64,000 nucleotides of DNA from positions 186,001 through 250,000 of the forward strand of contig NZ_JADQDQ010000003.1 of the NCBI RefSeq assembly GCF_015694725.1, given 5' to 3'. The notes under the pieces are model-generated. The model ran no database searches and was not told the DNA's origin. It saw nothing but the letters and a program-made list of their open reading frames with translations. This stretch comes from Hymenobacter jeongseonensis (GTDB lineage Bacteria; Bacteroidota; Bacteroidia; Cytophagales; Hymenobacteraceae). Positions 34,699 through 42,655 of the stretch are shown here, one piece after another (positions within the stretch are counted from its first letter, which is position 1; each line of letters opens with the position of its first letter). A program made the translations under genes and the position numbers.

Positions 34699-35322
34699 TT
34701 AGGTAAGGGCATACAGCAAAATATTCACCCCGAACTTGGTGTTGTCTTCGGCTAGAAAGCGTTTGTTGCGGAAGTCATAATCCCACTCGCAACCGTAGTC
34801 TTTGTTGGAATAGAGCACGCCGATGCGGCCCTTTATTTCCACGGCTTTCAGGTAGTCGTGCACCAGGTCGTCGCCCCAGCCGTTGAGCTCAAACCCGGTG
34901 TTGGGCGGGCCATCTTTGAACTTGAAAAACTGCGAGTAAATCGGGTGCGTTTTCAGGATTTTCTTCAGGGCGCCCGCGCCGAAACACTGGCGCATCTGCT
35001 CCTCAAAGGAGCGGGCAAACAGGCCGTCGATGTCGTGGTTGCAATCGTCGACAAACACGAAGCCGCCGTTGCGTACATAGAGGGTGAAGTTCTTTTTTTC
35101 GGCGGCCGAAAACTGCACCAGCCGGTGCCCCGACAAGTAACAAAACGGGTAGTTGAAGATTTCCGGGCTATCCAGGGCCACCACTTTTTCCTTGGGGTCT
35201 ACGGGCACGGTGGTGTACTGCACCAGCGAGTGCAGCAGGTTGGCGGGCATCCGTTCGTCCACCGCGTCCCAGTCGCCGGATTGGTATTTCAGGCGAACAA
35301 ATGTGAAAGGGGTAGCGGGCAC
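34699..35322 (-). CDS. DUF4159 family protein
   Basis: 207 residues from a GTG at 35322; no ATG lies upstream in frame before unrelated sequence. The family pattern is clear: FTFVRLKYQSGDWD at the start, LLHSLVQYTTVPVDPKEKVV, the Rossmann-like core YPFCYLSGHRLVQFS and GGFVFVDDCNHDIDG, then HPIYSQFF and GRIGVLYSNKDYGCEWDY. The fold is related to glutamine-amidotransferase-like domains but the usual catalytic Cys is absent. DUF4159 genes are regular members of MoxR/DUF58/BatA loci in Bacteroidetes and other phyla, and this is the first gene of that cluster here. No signal peptide was found, unlike many family members. Confidence 0.88.
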   Translation of the reverse strand: MPATPFTFVRLKYQSGDWDAVDERMPANLLHSLVQYTTVPVDPKEKVVALDSPEIFNYPFCYLSGHRLVQFSAAEKKNFTLYVRNGGFVFVDDCNHDIDGLFARSFEEQMRQCFGAGALKKILKTHPIYSQFFKFKDGPPNTGFELNGWGDDLVHDYLKAVEIKGRIGVLYSNKDYGCEWDYDFRNKRFLAEDNTKFGVNILLYALT

Positions 35323-35440
35323 GGGTAGCGAATGAGGAAAGGCGGAAAATTAGGGTTGGGTAAGCAGCTCGCTAAGGAGGTATTCGGATTCAAAATAAAC
35401 GGGTTGCTTTTTCGTTGGGCTCTGGCAAAGTAAAGGCCCT

Positions 35441-35472
35441 TTTCCGGGGTTGGGTGATAAGTCGCAACTTTG
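35441..35472 (+). promoter_or_regulatory. Putative promoter of the porin-like gene
   Basis: TTTC (35441-35444), 20-base spacer, CAACTTTG (35465-35472). Resembles TTTG-N19-21-TAnnTTTG with two mismatches. It would give a leader of about 90 bases before the ATG at 35570. Confidence 0.35.
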
Positions 35473-35569
35473 CGTTGGCGGGCGGCCGTACTCAGTATTG
35501 CGGCAGGGTTAAGTGGCTTATTTAGCCCCGGCCAGGATGCGCGCACCATTCAAAATTATAGTTTATCCC

Positions 35570-36196
35570 ATGAAAAAAGCCCTGTTTATCGTCTTGCTAA
35601 GCATGTTTTATATCCCCTTCGCGCAGGCACAACTGGGGGTGAAGGGCGGACTGAACGTGGCTGAGCTCACCGGCCGCGAAGGCGAAAGTTCTTCCTACAA
35701 AGCATTTTACCACGTGGGGGTTTTCTACCAGGCCAATATTGCGGGGCCGCTGGCCATTCAGCCCGAAGTGCAGTACTCGGTAGCGGGCGGCAATCTGAAA
35801 TCGGCCTTCACCGACTACGACAGCAAACTGCAGTACCTCACCGTGCCCGTTCTGGCCAAGCTCACCGTGGGGCCTGTGTTTGTGGAAGCCGGGCCGCAGT
35901 TTGGCATCCTGCTCAGCGCCGACCAGTCGGGCATGATGCAGGTAGGCCTGGCCCCCGACGGCACGCCGACCTACGGCAACGAATCCCGCCTGGCGACGGG
36001 CAGCTTCAAGCGCAACGATTTCAGTGTGGTTGGCGGCGTCGGGCTCAAGCTCGCTTCCGGCTTCTCGCTGGGCGGCCGCCTCGTGGCCGGGCTCAACGAT
36101 GTCAACGATGCCAAAAACCTGTCCGGCATCAACGACCCGCGCCTGCAGAACCGGGTGTTTCAGTTCTATGCGGCCTTCCAATTTGGGGGTAAATGA
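35570..36196 (+). CDS. Outer-membrane porin-like protein (PorT family)
   Basis: 208 residues from ATG 35570; an upstream in-frame start would place residues before the signal peptide MKKALFIVLLSMFYIPFAQAQ. The mature part opens LGVKGGLNVAELTG and continues with paired strands (AIQPEVQYSVAGG, LQYLTVPVLAKLTVGPVFVEAGPQFGIL) ending VFQFYAAFQFGGK with a terminal aromatic strand: the typical small 8-strand barrel of Bacteroidetes. Function unknown. It converges with the TldE array. Confidence 0.87.
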   Translation: MKKALFIVLLSMFYIPFAQAQLGVKGGLNVAELTGREGESSSYKAFYHVGVFYQANIAGPLAIQPEVQYSVAGGNLKSAFTDYDSKLQYLTVPVLAKLTVGPVFVEAGPQFGILLSADQSGMMQVGLAPDGTPTYGNESRLATGSFKRNDFSVVGGVGLKLASGFSLGGRLVAGLNDVNDAKNLSGINDPRLQNRVFQFYAAFQFGGK

Positions 36197-36263
36197 GGTC
36201 ATCAATAGCGTGCTGCGCTTAAAAAGCAACGGGTTGCAGCCGAACGACTCGTTCCGACCGCCG

Positions 36264-36293
36264 AAGTTGCTTCCCAAGCACAGCACGACCGTT
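36264..36293. repeat. Solitary decayed arm of a family-1 element
   Basis: On the minus strand AACGGTCGTGCTGTGCTTGG then GAAGCAACTT, which is similar to the left arm of the element at 34592 (AACGGTCATGCTGAGCTTGC then CCAAGCAACTT). No partner arm lies nearby. It sits in the gap between the porin-like gene and the last TldE gene. Confidence 0.5.
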
Positions 36294-36300
36294 GAAATCT

Positions 36301-37626
36301 TTATATCGCGTCGGAAAGGCTGGTGAAGGTGAAGTCGCGGATTTTGAGCGGCGGCACCAGGCAGCCGGCCAGGCGCTGCGGCTTGCCAATGGCCTCGATG
36401 TTATTCAGCATGATGATGGGGCTTTCGTTGAAGCGCAGGTTCTTGATGGGGAACTTGATTTTTCCATTCTCAATATAGAACGTTCCGTCGCGCGTCAGGC
36501 CAGTATAGAGCAGCGTCTGCGGGTCTACCTCGCGGATGTACCACAGGCGCGTCACCAAAATGCCTTTGGCCGTGCCCTTAATTAGGTCGGCCGTGCTCTG
36601 CGTGCCCCCGGCCATGATGAAGCCGTTGGGGTAGGCCGTAGCCGGTACATTGTTCTTCTGCGCCCAAAAACGGGTGTAAAAAAGGTCTTTGACGACGCCT
36701 TTGTCAATCCAGGTCTGGCGTTTGGTGGGCAAGCCGTCATCATCGAAGGCATTGCCGGGCACCTCGGCGTTCATGGGGTCCGAGTAGATGGTGATGCGTT
36801 CGTCAAACAGCTTTTCGCCCTTGCGGTTGCCGCCGCCTTTTTTGCTCAGGAAGCTGCGGCCTTCGTCGGCCTCGCGGGCGCCCATGCTGTACACAAGCCC
36901 GCCGAGTAGCGACAGGTCGTCGCCGGCCATCAGGGCGGCGGGTTCCAGAATCACGGTGTATTTACCGGGCTCGATGGCTTTGGCATTCACCGAGCTCAGC
37001 GCTTTGTTGGCGGCGCGTTCGGTGATGTTCTTGGCGTTGAGTTTGGCCGGGTCGGTTACGTCGGCAATGGCATAGCCGGAGCCCTTGCCATCGGCCGTGC
37101 GCACCGTCACCGAGAAGTCGGTATTGGTCGATTGCTGGTAGGCTTCTTGCCCCTTCGAATTGCGCTGGGCCACAAACCGGGTGCCGCCATCCAGAAATCC
37201 GGCGGCGCTGAGGTTTTTGGCAGCACAAAGCGTCATGCTTTCGGCCGCAGCTTGGGCACGGGTGGCCGCCGTGAGCAGTGTAGTAGCCGACGAGGGCGGG
37301 CTCAAATACGTTTGCGGGCCGATAAAGGGCACGTATTCCGGGCTTTCGGGCGCGAGCTTGGCAATTTCCTCAGCGCGCTGCACACAGCGGCGCAAAGTGG
37401 CCTCGTCGAACTCGTTGCAGGTGGCAACGCCGCTGCGCTTGCCGAAGCGCGCCTCGACGGCCAGGGAAACAGAGTCCTGAGCGCCGGCCGTGCTCACGCT
37501 GTTGCGGGCGTAGCGGATGTTGCCAGCGGTGCGGCCTCGCAGCGAGGCCGCGCATTCGTCGGCGGTGCTATAGCTGAGGACTTTTTTAAGTAACGTATGG
37601 GCGTCGTCTTTGGAGAGAATAGCCAT
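36301..37626 (-). CDS. tldE: TldE/PmbA-like subunit, pair 1
   Basis: 441 residues, cytosolic by sequence: MAILSKDDAHTLLKKVLSYS has no signal peptide. The fold is that of TldD/PmbA proteins but no HExxxH zinc motif is present, so it is the non-catalytic TldE (PmbA) type. Conserved blocks: KRSGVATCNEFDEATLRRCV, SKKGGGNRKGEKLFDERI, GGTQSTADLIKGTAKGILVT and the C-terminus IRDFTFTSLSDAI. In E. coli TldD and TldE form a protease acting on unfolded peptides (microcin B17, CcdA). The gene follows its TldD partner by 73 bases and is the most downstream of three paralogous pairs. Confidence 0.9.
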   Translation of the reverse strand: MAILSKDDAHTLLKKVLSYSTADECAASLRGRTAGNIRYARNSVSTAGAQDSVSLAVEARFGKRSGVATCNEFDEATLRRCVQRAEEIAKLAPESPEYVPFIGPQTYLSPPSSATTLLTAATRAQAAAESMTLCAAKNLSAAGFLDGGTRFVAQRNSKGQEAYQQSTNTDFSVTVRTADGKGSGYAIADVTDPAKLNAKNITERAANKALSSVNAKAIEPGKYTVILEPAALMAGDDLSLLGGLVYSMGAREADEGRSFLSKKGGGNRKGEKLFDERITIYSDPMNAEVPGNAFDDDGLPTKRQTWIDKGVVKDLFYTRFWAQKNNVPATAYPNGFIMAGGTQSTADLIKGTAKGILVTRLWYIREVDPQTLLYTGLTRDGTFYIENGKIKFPIKNLRFNESPIIMLNNIEAIGKPQRLAGCLVPPLKIRDFTFTSLSDAI

Positions 37627-37699
37627 GATGATTTTGCAGGATTTGGAAGGTGAAAAAACGCTCCTTCTCTGAAGAAGAGGAGTGTGGTCGGCCTGACGC

Positions 37700-39349
37700 T
37701 TAAACTTTGCGCGCCGTGTTGATGACGTTCACGCCATTAAAGCGCGTGGTGGCCGAGCCGTGGCTCACCGAGGATACCTGTGCCGGCTGGCCTTTGCCAT
37801 CGAAGAACGTGCCGAACAAGCGGTAGTCGGACTGGTCGCACGAGCCCGCGCAGGCTCCCCAAAATTCCTGGGTATTCGATTGGTAAGCCACGTCTTCCAA
37901 CGGCTCCGTGATTTTGCCTTTTTCGATGGCAAAGAACAACTGCCCGCCAAACTGGAAGTTGAAACGCTGCTGGTCAATGGAAAACGAGCCCGCGCCGGCA
38001 ATGTAAATGCCCTTGTCGACGCCCTTAATCATGTCGTCGACGCTCATTTTGGCTTTGCCGGGGCGCAGGCTGATGTTGGGCATGCGCTGGAACTGCACGT
38101 CTTCCCACGACTGCGCATAGGCGCAGCCATCCGATTCCTTCTGCCCCACGATGTGCGCTTGGTCCCTGATTTTCTGGTAGTTCACCAGCTTTCCCTCCTT
38201 GATGATGTCCCACTCGCGGGTTTTCACGCCCTCGTCGTCGTAGCCCACGTTCCCCACCGAGCCGGGCTGGAGCTTGTCGGCCACAATGTTGACTTCTTTC
38301 GAACCATAGGGCAGGTTCTTCGCCTTCCACTCCAGCGTCGCAAAGCTGGTGCCGGCGTAGTTGGCTTCGTAGCCCAGCACGCGGTCCAGTTCGGTGGGGT
38401 GGCCCACCGATTCGTGGATGGTGAGGCCGAGGTGTGCAGGGTCGAGCACCAGGTCGTACTTGCCGGGCGTGACAGATTTCATCGTCAGCTTAGCCTTGGC
38501 CTGCTTGCCGGCTAGCGCCGCATCGGCCAGCATGTCGTAGCGCAGCTTATAGCCGACGGTATCGGTGCCCAGCGGGCCGCGCACCTGCTCCGCCGCGTTG
38601 GGCGTGAGGTACTCGAAGCCCAGGCCGACCGGCGCGCTCAGCGATTCCCGCGAGCGGAATTTGCCCGACTTCGTGTCCACTGCTGTGGCATTGAACGTCG
38701 GCCACAGCCGGTGTACATCCTGGTCGATATAGGACCCGTCGGTGCTGGCGAAGTACTTCTGCTCATTCACCTGGAACAGCCCCGAATTGATGTAATTGGC
38801 TCCCGCATCGAGCGCAGCGGCGTTGGCCGCCAGCAGCAGGTCCACTTTCTGTTTGATGGGCACCTCAAAAGCGCTTTGCTGAATGGGTGTTTTCCAGCTC
38901 ACTTCGCCGTAGCCCTGCTGGGCCGCCAGCTGCACGGGCACCTTCATCACCAATCGGTTGGCCTTGGCGATATCGACCGCCGCACTGGCCGTGGCGGCCA
39001 GGCTGGCCTCGGTCACTACGCTGGTGGAGGCAAAGCCCCAGCAGCCATCTACCAGCACCCGAATGCCCACGCCGTAGCTCTCGGTGCTCACAATGTTCTG
39101 CACCTGCTTCTCGCGGGTAAACACGTACTGGTTGAGAGAGCGGCCAATGCGGACGTCGGCGTAGGTGGCGCCGGCCGTTTTGGCGGCATTCATGGCCGCG
39201 TCGGCCAGGCGTTTTTTCACGATGACGTCGGCGCCGGGTTCCAGCAGGCGAGCCGGGTCAACGGGCGTGTGGCCGAAGCCTGGCAGGCTCGGGAGAAAGA
39301 GTGCACCAGCTCCCAGGCCGGTGAGTCCTACAAAGTCGCGTCTTTTCAT
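37700..39349 (-). CDS. tldD: TldD-like metalloprotease with Tat signal, pair 1
   Basis: 549 residues from ATG 39349; longer readings run into a hairpin element. The N-terminus MKRRDFVGLTGLGAGALFLP contains the twin-arginine motif RRDFVGL followed by a hydrophobic stretch, so export of the folded protein by Tat is predicted. The zinc site HESVGH is at 312-317 and Cys504 near the C-terminus (GSCDQSDYRLFG) corresponds to the third ligand of TldD. Sequences of strong conservation are FASTDGSYIDQDVHR, VGHPTELDRVLGYEANYAG and SHGSATTRFNGVNVINTARK. Among the three TldD paralogues this is the most divergent. Likely subunit of a heterodimer with the TldE encoded next. Confidence 0.9.
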   Translation of the reverse strand: MKRRDFVGLTGLGAGALFLPSLPGFGHTPVDPARLLEPGADVIVKKRLADAAMNAAKTAGATYADVRIGRSLNQYVFTREKQVQNIVSTESYGVGIRVLVDGCWGFASTSVVTEASLAATASAAVDIAKANRLVMKVPVQLAAQQGYGEVSWKTPIQQSAFEVPIKQKVDLLLAANAAALDAGANYINSGLFQVNEQKYFASTDGSYIDQDVHRLWPTFNATAVDTKSGKFRSRESLSAPVGLGFEYLTPNAAEQVRGPLGTDTVGYKLRYDMLADAALAGKQAKAKLTMKSVTPGKYDLVLDPAHLGLTIHESVGHPTELDRVLGYEANYAGTSFATLEWKAKNLPYGSKEVNIVADKLQPGSVGNVGYDDEGVKTREWDIIKEGKLVNYQKIRDQAHIVGQKESDGCAYAQSWEDVQFQRMPNISLRPGKAKMSVDDMIKGVDKGIYIAGAGSFSIDQQRFNFQFGGQLFFAIEKGKITEPLEDVAYQSNTQEFWGACAGSCDQSDYRLFGTFFDGKGQPAQVSSVSHGSATTRFNGVNVINTARKV

Positions 39350-39397
39350 ACAGGTGCAGAATAAAAGGGGTGAAGGGGAATTGAAACCGAAAAGCCG

Positions 39398-39513
39398 AAA
39401 GGCCGTCATGCCGAGCGCAGCCGAAGCATCTCGCATGCAATAGTAACCCAATTCTAAATGAGATTACTGGTGGCGAGCGAGATGCTCCGCTTGCGCTCCG
39501 CATGACGGCCTTT
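39398..39513. repeat. Family-1 hairpin element (copy 3, arms slightly diverged)
   Basis: Left arm AAAGGCCGTCATGCCGAGCG (from 39398) and right arm ending CGCATGACGGCCTTT (to 39513) pair with about four mismatches. The loop is about 35 bases. It occupies the junction between pair-1 TldD and pair-2 TldE. Confidence 0.85.
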
Positions 39514-39532
39514 GGGCAGCATTAGGGAAAAG

Positions 39533-40867
39533 CTACACCGCGTCCGAGAGACTGGTGAAGGTGAAGTCCCGGATTTTGAGCGGCGGAATCAAGTTGCCGC
39601 CCAAGCGCACGGGCTTGCCAATGGCTTCCAGGTTGTTGAGCATGATGATGGGGCTCTCGTTGAAGCGGAAGTTCTTCACCGGAAACTTAATCTGCCCGTT
39701 CTCAATGTAATAGGTTCCGTCGCGGGTGAGGCCGGTGTATAGCAAGGTCTGCGGGTCCACGGGGCGGATGTACCACAGGCGCGTCACCAAGATGCCTTTG
39801 GCGGTGCCCTTAATCAGGTCGGCCGTGCTTTGGGTGCCGCCTTCCATTATCCAGCCGCCGGGGCGGGGCAGGTCGGGAATGCCGGCTTTCTGGGCCCAGT
39901 AGCGCGACGAATAGAGGTTCTTGACCACGCCTTTCTCAATCCAGGTCACGCGCTTCTGCGGTCGGCCGTCGCCCGAAAACATGAGGTCGGGGATTTCGGC
40001 ATTCATCGGGTCTGAATAAATTGTAACCCGCTCATCGAACAGCTTTTCGCCCTTGCGGTTGCCGCCGCCTTTTTTGCTCAGGAAGCTGCGGCCTTCGTCG
40101 GCATTGCGCGCATCGAAGCTGCCCATTAGGGCCGCCATCAGCGACGTGTCCACGTTTGAAACCAGCGCATTGGGCTCCAGAATCACCGTGTACTTGCCCG
40201 GCTCAATAGCGCGGGCCTTCATCGACGACGTTGCCTTCTCGGCGGCCACGCGGGTGAGGCGGCCCGCGTCGAACTTGCTGGCGTCGGTGTAGTCGGCGGC
40301 CGCGTAGCCGGAGCCCGTGCCGTCGGGCGTGCGCACCGTCACGCTGAACTCCACGTTGGTATACTGCTGATAAGCTTCCAGTCCTTTGGAATTGCGCTTG
40401 GCCACAAAGCCCGCCGAGTCTTCCAGGAAGCCGGCTGAGCTTACCTTGCGCTGGTCGCAGAGGGCCGTACTGGCCCCAATCTGGCGGGCCCGGTAGTCGG
40501 GGTCGATGGCGGCTGTAGCAGCGGCGAAGGCCTTGGTGCTGTCCTGGTATTGCTGCGGGCCGAGCAGGGGCATGTACTCCGGGCTTTCGGGTGCGAGCTT
40601 GGCAATTTCCTCGGCCCGCTGCACGCAGCGGCGCAAAGTAGCCTCATCGAACTCGTTGCAGGTAGCCACGCCGCTGCGCTTGCCAAAGCGGCTTTCCACC
40701 GCCAGCGACACGTTATCCACGGCGCCGGCCGTGCTGATGGTGTTGCGCGCCGAGCGGACGTTGCCGCCGATTTGGCCGTTGAGGGAAACCTCGCACTCGT
40801 CGGCCGTGCTGAAGCTCAGGACCTTTTTGAGGATGGTCTGGGCATCGTCTTTAGAAAGAATGGGCAT
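39533..40867 (-). CDS. tldE: TldE/PmbA-like subunit, pair 2
   Basis: 444 residues, no signal peptide (MPILSKDDAQTILKKVLSFS) and no HExxxH. It shares long blocks with pairs 1 and 3 (KRSGVATCNEFDEATLRRCV, SKKGGGNRKGEKLFDERV, GGTQSTADLIKGTAKGILVT). Compared with the pair-3 TldE it is very similar and differs mainly in the region after residue 100 and around 220-250, which suggests a recent duplication. It follows its TldD by 24 bases, so the two are co-transcribed. Confidence 0.9.
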   Translation of the reverse strand: MPILSKDDAQTILKKVLSFSTADECEVSLNGQIGGNVRSARNTISTAGAVDNVSLAVESRFGKRSGVATCNEFDEATLRRCVQRAEEIAKLAPESPEYMPLLGPQQYQDSTKAFAAATAAIDPDYRARQIGASTALCDQRKVSSAGFLEDSAGFVAKRNSKGLEAYQQYTNVEFSVTVRTPDGTGSGYAAADYTDASKFDAGRLTRVAAEKATSSMKARAIEPGKYTVILEPNALVSNVDTSLMAALMGSFDARNADEGRSFLSKKGGGNRKGEKLFDERVTIYSDPMNAEIPDLMFSGDGRPQKRVTWIEKGVVKNLYSSRYWAQKAGIPDLPRPGGWIMEGGTQSTADLIKGTAKGILVTRLWYIRPVDPQTLLYTGLTRDGTYYIENGQIKFPVKNFRFNESPIIMLNNLEAIGKPVRLGGNLIPPLKIRDFTFTSLSDAV

Positions 40868-40891
40868 GATTCAGAAGGGCGAAGGAATTAA

Positions 40892-42544
40892 TTAACCGAT
40901 TTTGCGGGCCGTGTTGATGACGTTGACGCCGTTGAAGCGCGTGGTGGCCGAGCCGTGGCTCACGGCCGAGCTCTGCGAGGGCTGGCCCTTGCCGTCGTTG
41001 AAAGCGCCAAATAAGCGGTAGTCGCTCTGGTCGCAAACGGCCGCGCAGGAGTTCCAGAATTCCTGGGTGTTGGCCTGGTAGGCCACGTCTTCCAACATGC
41101 CGGTAATCTGGCCTTTCTCAATGGCGTAGAACACCTGCCCGCCAAACTGAAAATTAAAGCGCTGCTGGTCGATGGAGAACGAGCCGTTGCCGGCGATGTA
41201 GATGCCCTTATCCACGTTCTTCACCAGTTCGTCCACGCTCAGCTTGGTTTTGCCGGGCTGCAGGCTTACGTTGGGCATGCGCTGGAACTGCACGTCCTGC
41301 CACGACTGCGCGTAGCAGCAGCCGTCCGATTCGTTCTGGCCCACCATGTGCGCCTGGTCGCGAATCTTCTCGTAGTCCACCAGTTTGCCTTCTTTGATGA
41401 GGTCCCACTGCTTGGTTTTCACGCCTTCGTCGTCAAAACCCACCGCACCCAGGGAGCCGGGCTGCAGCTTGTCGGCCACAATATTCACCAGCTTCGAGCC
41501 GTAAGGAATGTTCTTGGCTTTCCACTCCAGCGTGGCAAACGAGGTGCCCGCGTAGTTGGCCTCGTAGCCCAGCACGCGGTCTAGTTCCAGCGGGTGGCCC
41601 ACCGATTCGTGGATGGTTAGACCCAGGTGATGGGGGTCCAGCACGAGGTCGTATTTGCCCGGCGTCACCGACTTGGCGGTCAGTTTCTGCTTCACTTGCT
41701 TGGTGGCCGAGGCCACGTCTTCCAGCATGTCGTAGCTGTTTTTGTAGCCCACCACGTCCGAGCCGGCCGGCCCGGCAATCTTATCCGCGGCCTTGGGCGA
41801 GAGGTACTCGTAGCCCAAGCCCATGGGCGAGCTGAGCGCCTGCCGCGTCCGGAATTTGCCCGAAGCCCGGTCAATGGCCGTCACGCCGAAGCTGGGGTAA
41901 ATGCGGTGAATGTCCTGGTCGATGTAGGAGCCGTCGGTGCTGGCAAAGTATTTCTGCTCGTTCACCTGCTGGATGGTGGAGTTGATAAACGAGGCGCCCA
42001 TCTCCAAGGCTTTAGCATTGACACTCAGCAACAAATCAACTTTGTCTTTAATCGGGACTTCAAAGGCGTTTTGTTGAATGGGCGTTTTCCAGGCCACCTC
42101 GCCGTGCCCCTTCACCGGAGCCAACTTCACCTGTTCCTTTTGCACCTTGGAGTTGGCTTTGGCAATTTGCACGGCCAGTTGGGCGGCTTTGGCAATGCCC
42201 GCTTCGGTCACGTTGTTGGTGGCGGCAAAGCCCCAAGTACCGTTCGCAATCACGCGCACCCCCACGCCATAGCTTTCCGTACTGGTGATGCCTTGCACCT
42301 GCTTCTCGCGGGTGAAGACGTTTTGGTTGAGGGAGCGGCCAATGCGCACGTCGGCATAGGTGGCACCCGCAGCTTTGGCGGCATTCAGGCCGGCATCGGC
42401 TAGCCGCTTTTTCATCGCTGCGTCAACACCGGGCTCCAGCAAACGAGCAGGGTCCACTAGGTTGCCGGCAAAGCTCGGGATGTTGGGAATGAACAGGGCG
42501 CCAGCCGCTAGGCCGGATAGTCCCACAAAGTCACGTCTTTTCAT
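40892..42544 (-). CDS. tldD: TldD-like metalloprotease with Tat signal, pair 2
   Basis: 550 residues. MKRRDFVGLSGLAAGALFIP has the RRDFVGL twin-arginine motif. HESVGH lies at 312-317, and the C-terminal Cys is in SCAAVCDQSDYRLFG. It is closer to the pair-3 TldD than to pair 1 (for example both read LSGLAAGALF and NTQEFWNSCAA). The C-terminus GVNVINTARKIG ends 24 bases before the TldE start. A family-2 element lies just upstream of the start codon. Confidence 0.92.
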   Translation of the reverse strand: MKRRDFVGLSGLAAGALFIPNIPSFAGNLVDPARLLEPGVDAAMKKRLADAGLNAAKAAGATYADVRIGRSLNQNVFTREKQVQGITSTESYGVGVRVIANGTWGFAATNNVTEAGIAKAAQLAVQIAKANSKVQKEQVKLAPVKGHGEVAWKTPIQQNAFEVPIKDKVDLLLSVNAKALEMGASFINSTIQQVNEQKYFASTDGSYIDQDIHRIYPSFGVTAIDRASGKFRTRQALSSPMGLGYEYLSPKAADKIAGPAGSDVVGYKNSYDMLEDVASATKQVKQKLTAKSVTPGKYDLVLDPHHLGLTIHESVGHPLELDRVLGYEANYAGTSFATLEWKAKNIPYGSKLVNIVADKLQPGSLGAVGFDDEGVKTKQWDLIKEGKLVDYEKIRDQAHMVGQNESDGCCYAQSWQDVQFQRMPNVSLQPGKTKLSVDELVKNVDKGIYIAGNGSFSIDQQRFNFQFGGQVFYAIEKGQITGMLEDVAYQANTQEFWNSCAAVCDQSDYRLFGAFNDGKGQPSQSSAVSHGSATTRFNGVNVINTARKIG

Positions 42545-42555
42545 GAGGAGAAAAA

Positions 42556-42655
42556 TGTAGCGTGGACTCTGCGAGTCCGCGCATGAACCGTAAGAAATTG
42601 CAAAAAGAGAAGGGGGCTAAGCCTATATAAACGCGGACTAAAAGTCCGCGCTACA
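42556..42655. repeat. Family-2 double-hairpin element (copy 2)
   Basis: Outer arms TGTAGCGTGGACT (42556-42568) and AGTCCGCGCTACA (42643-42655), each arm continuing into its own hairpin (GGACT-CTGCG-AGTCC and CGCGGACT-AAA-AGTCCGCG). It lies between pair-3 TldE and pair-2 TldD. CTA at 42651-42653 is the TAG stop of the pair-3 TldE. Confidence 0.85.
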
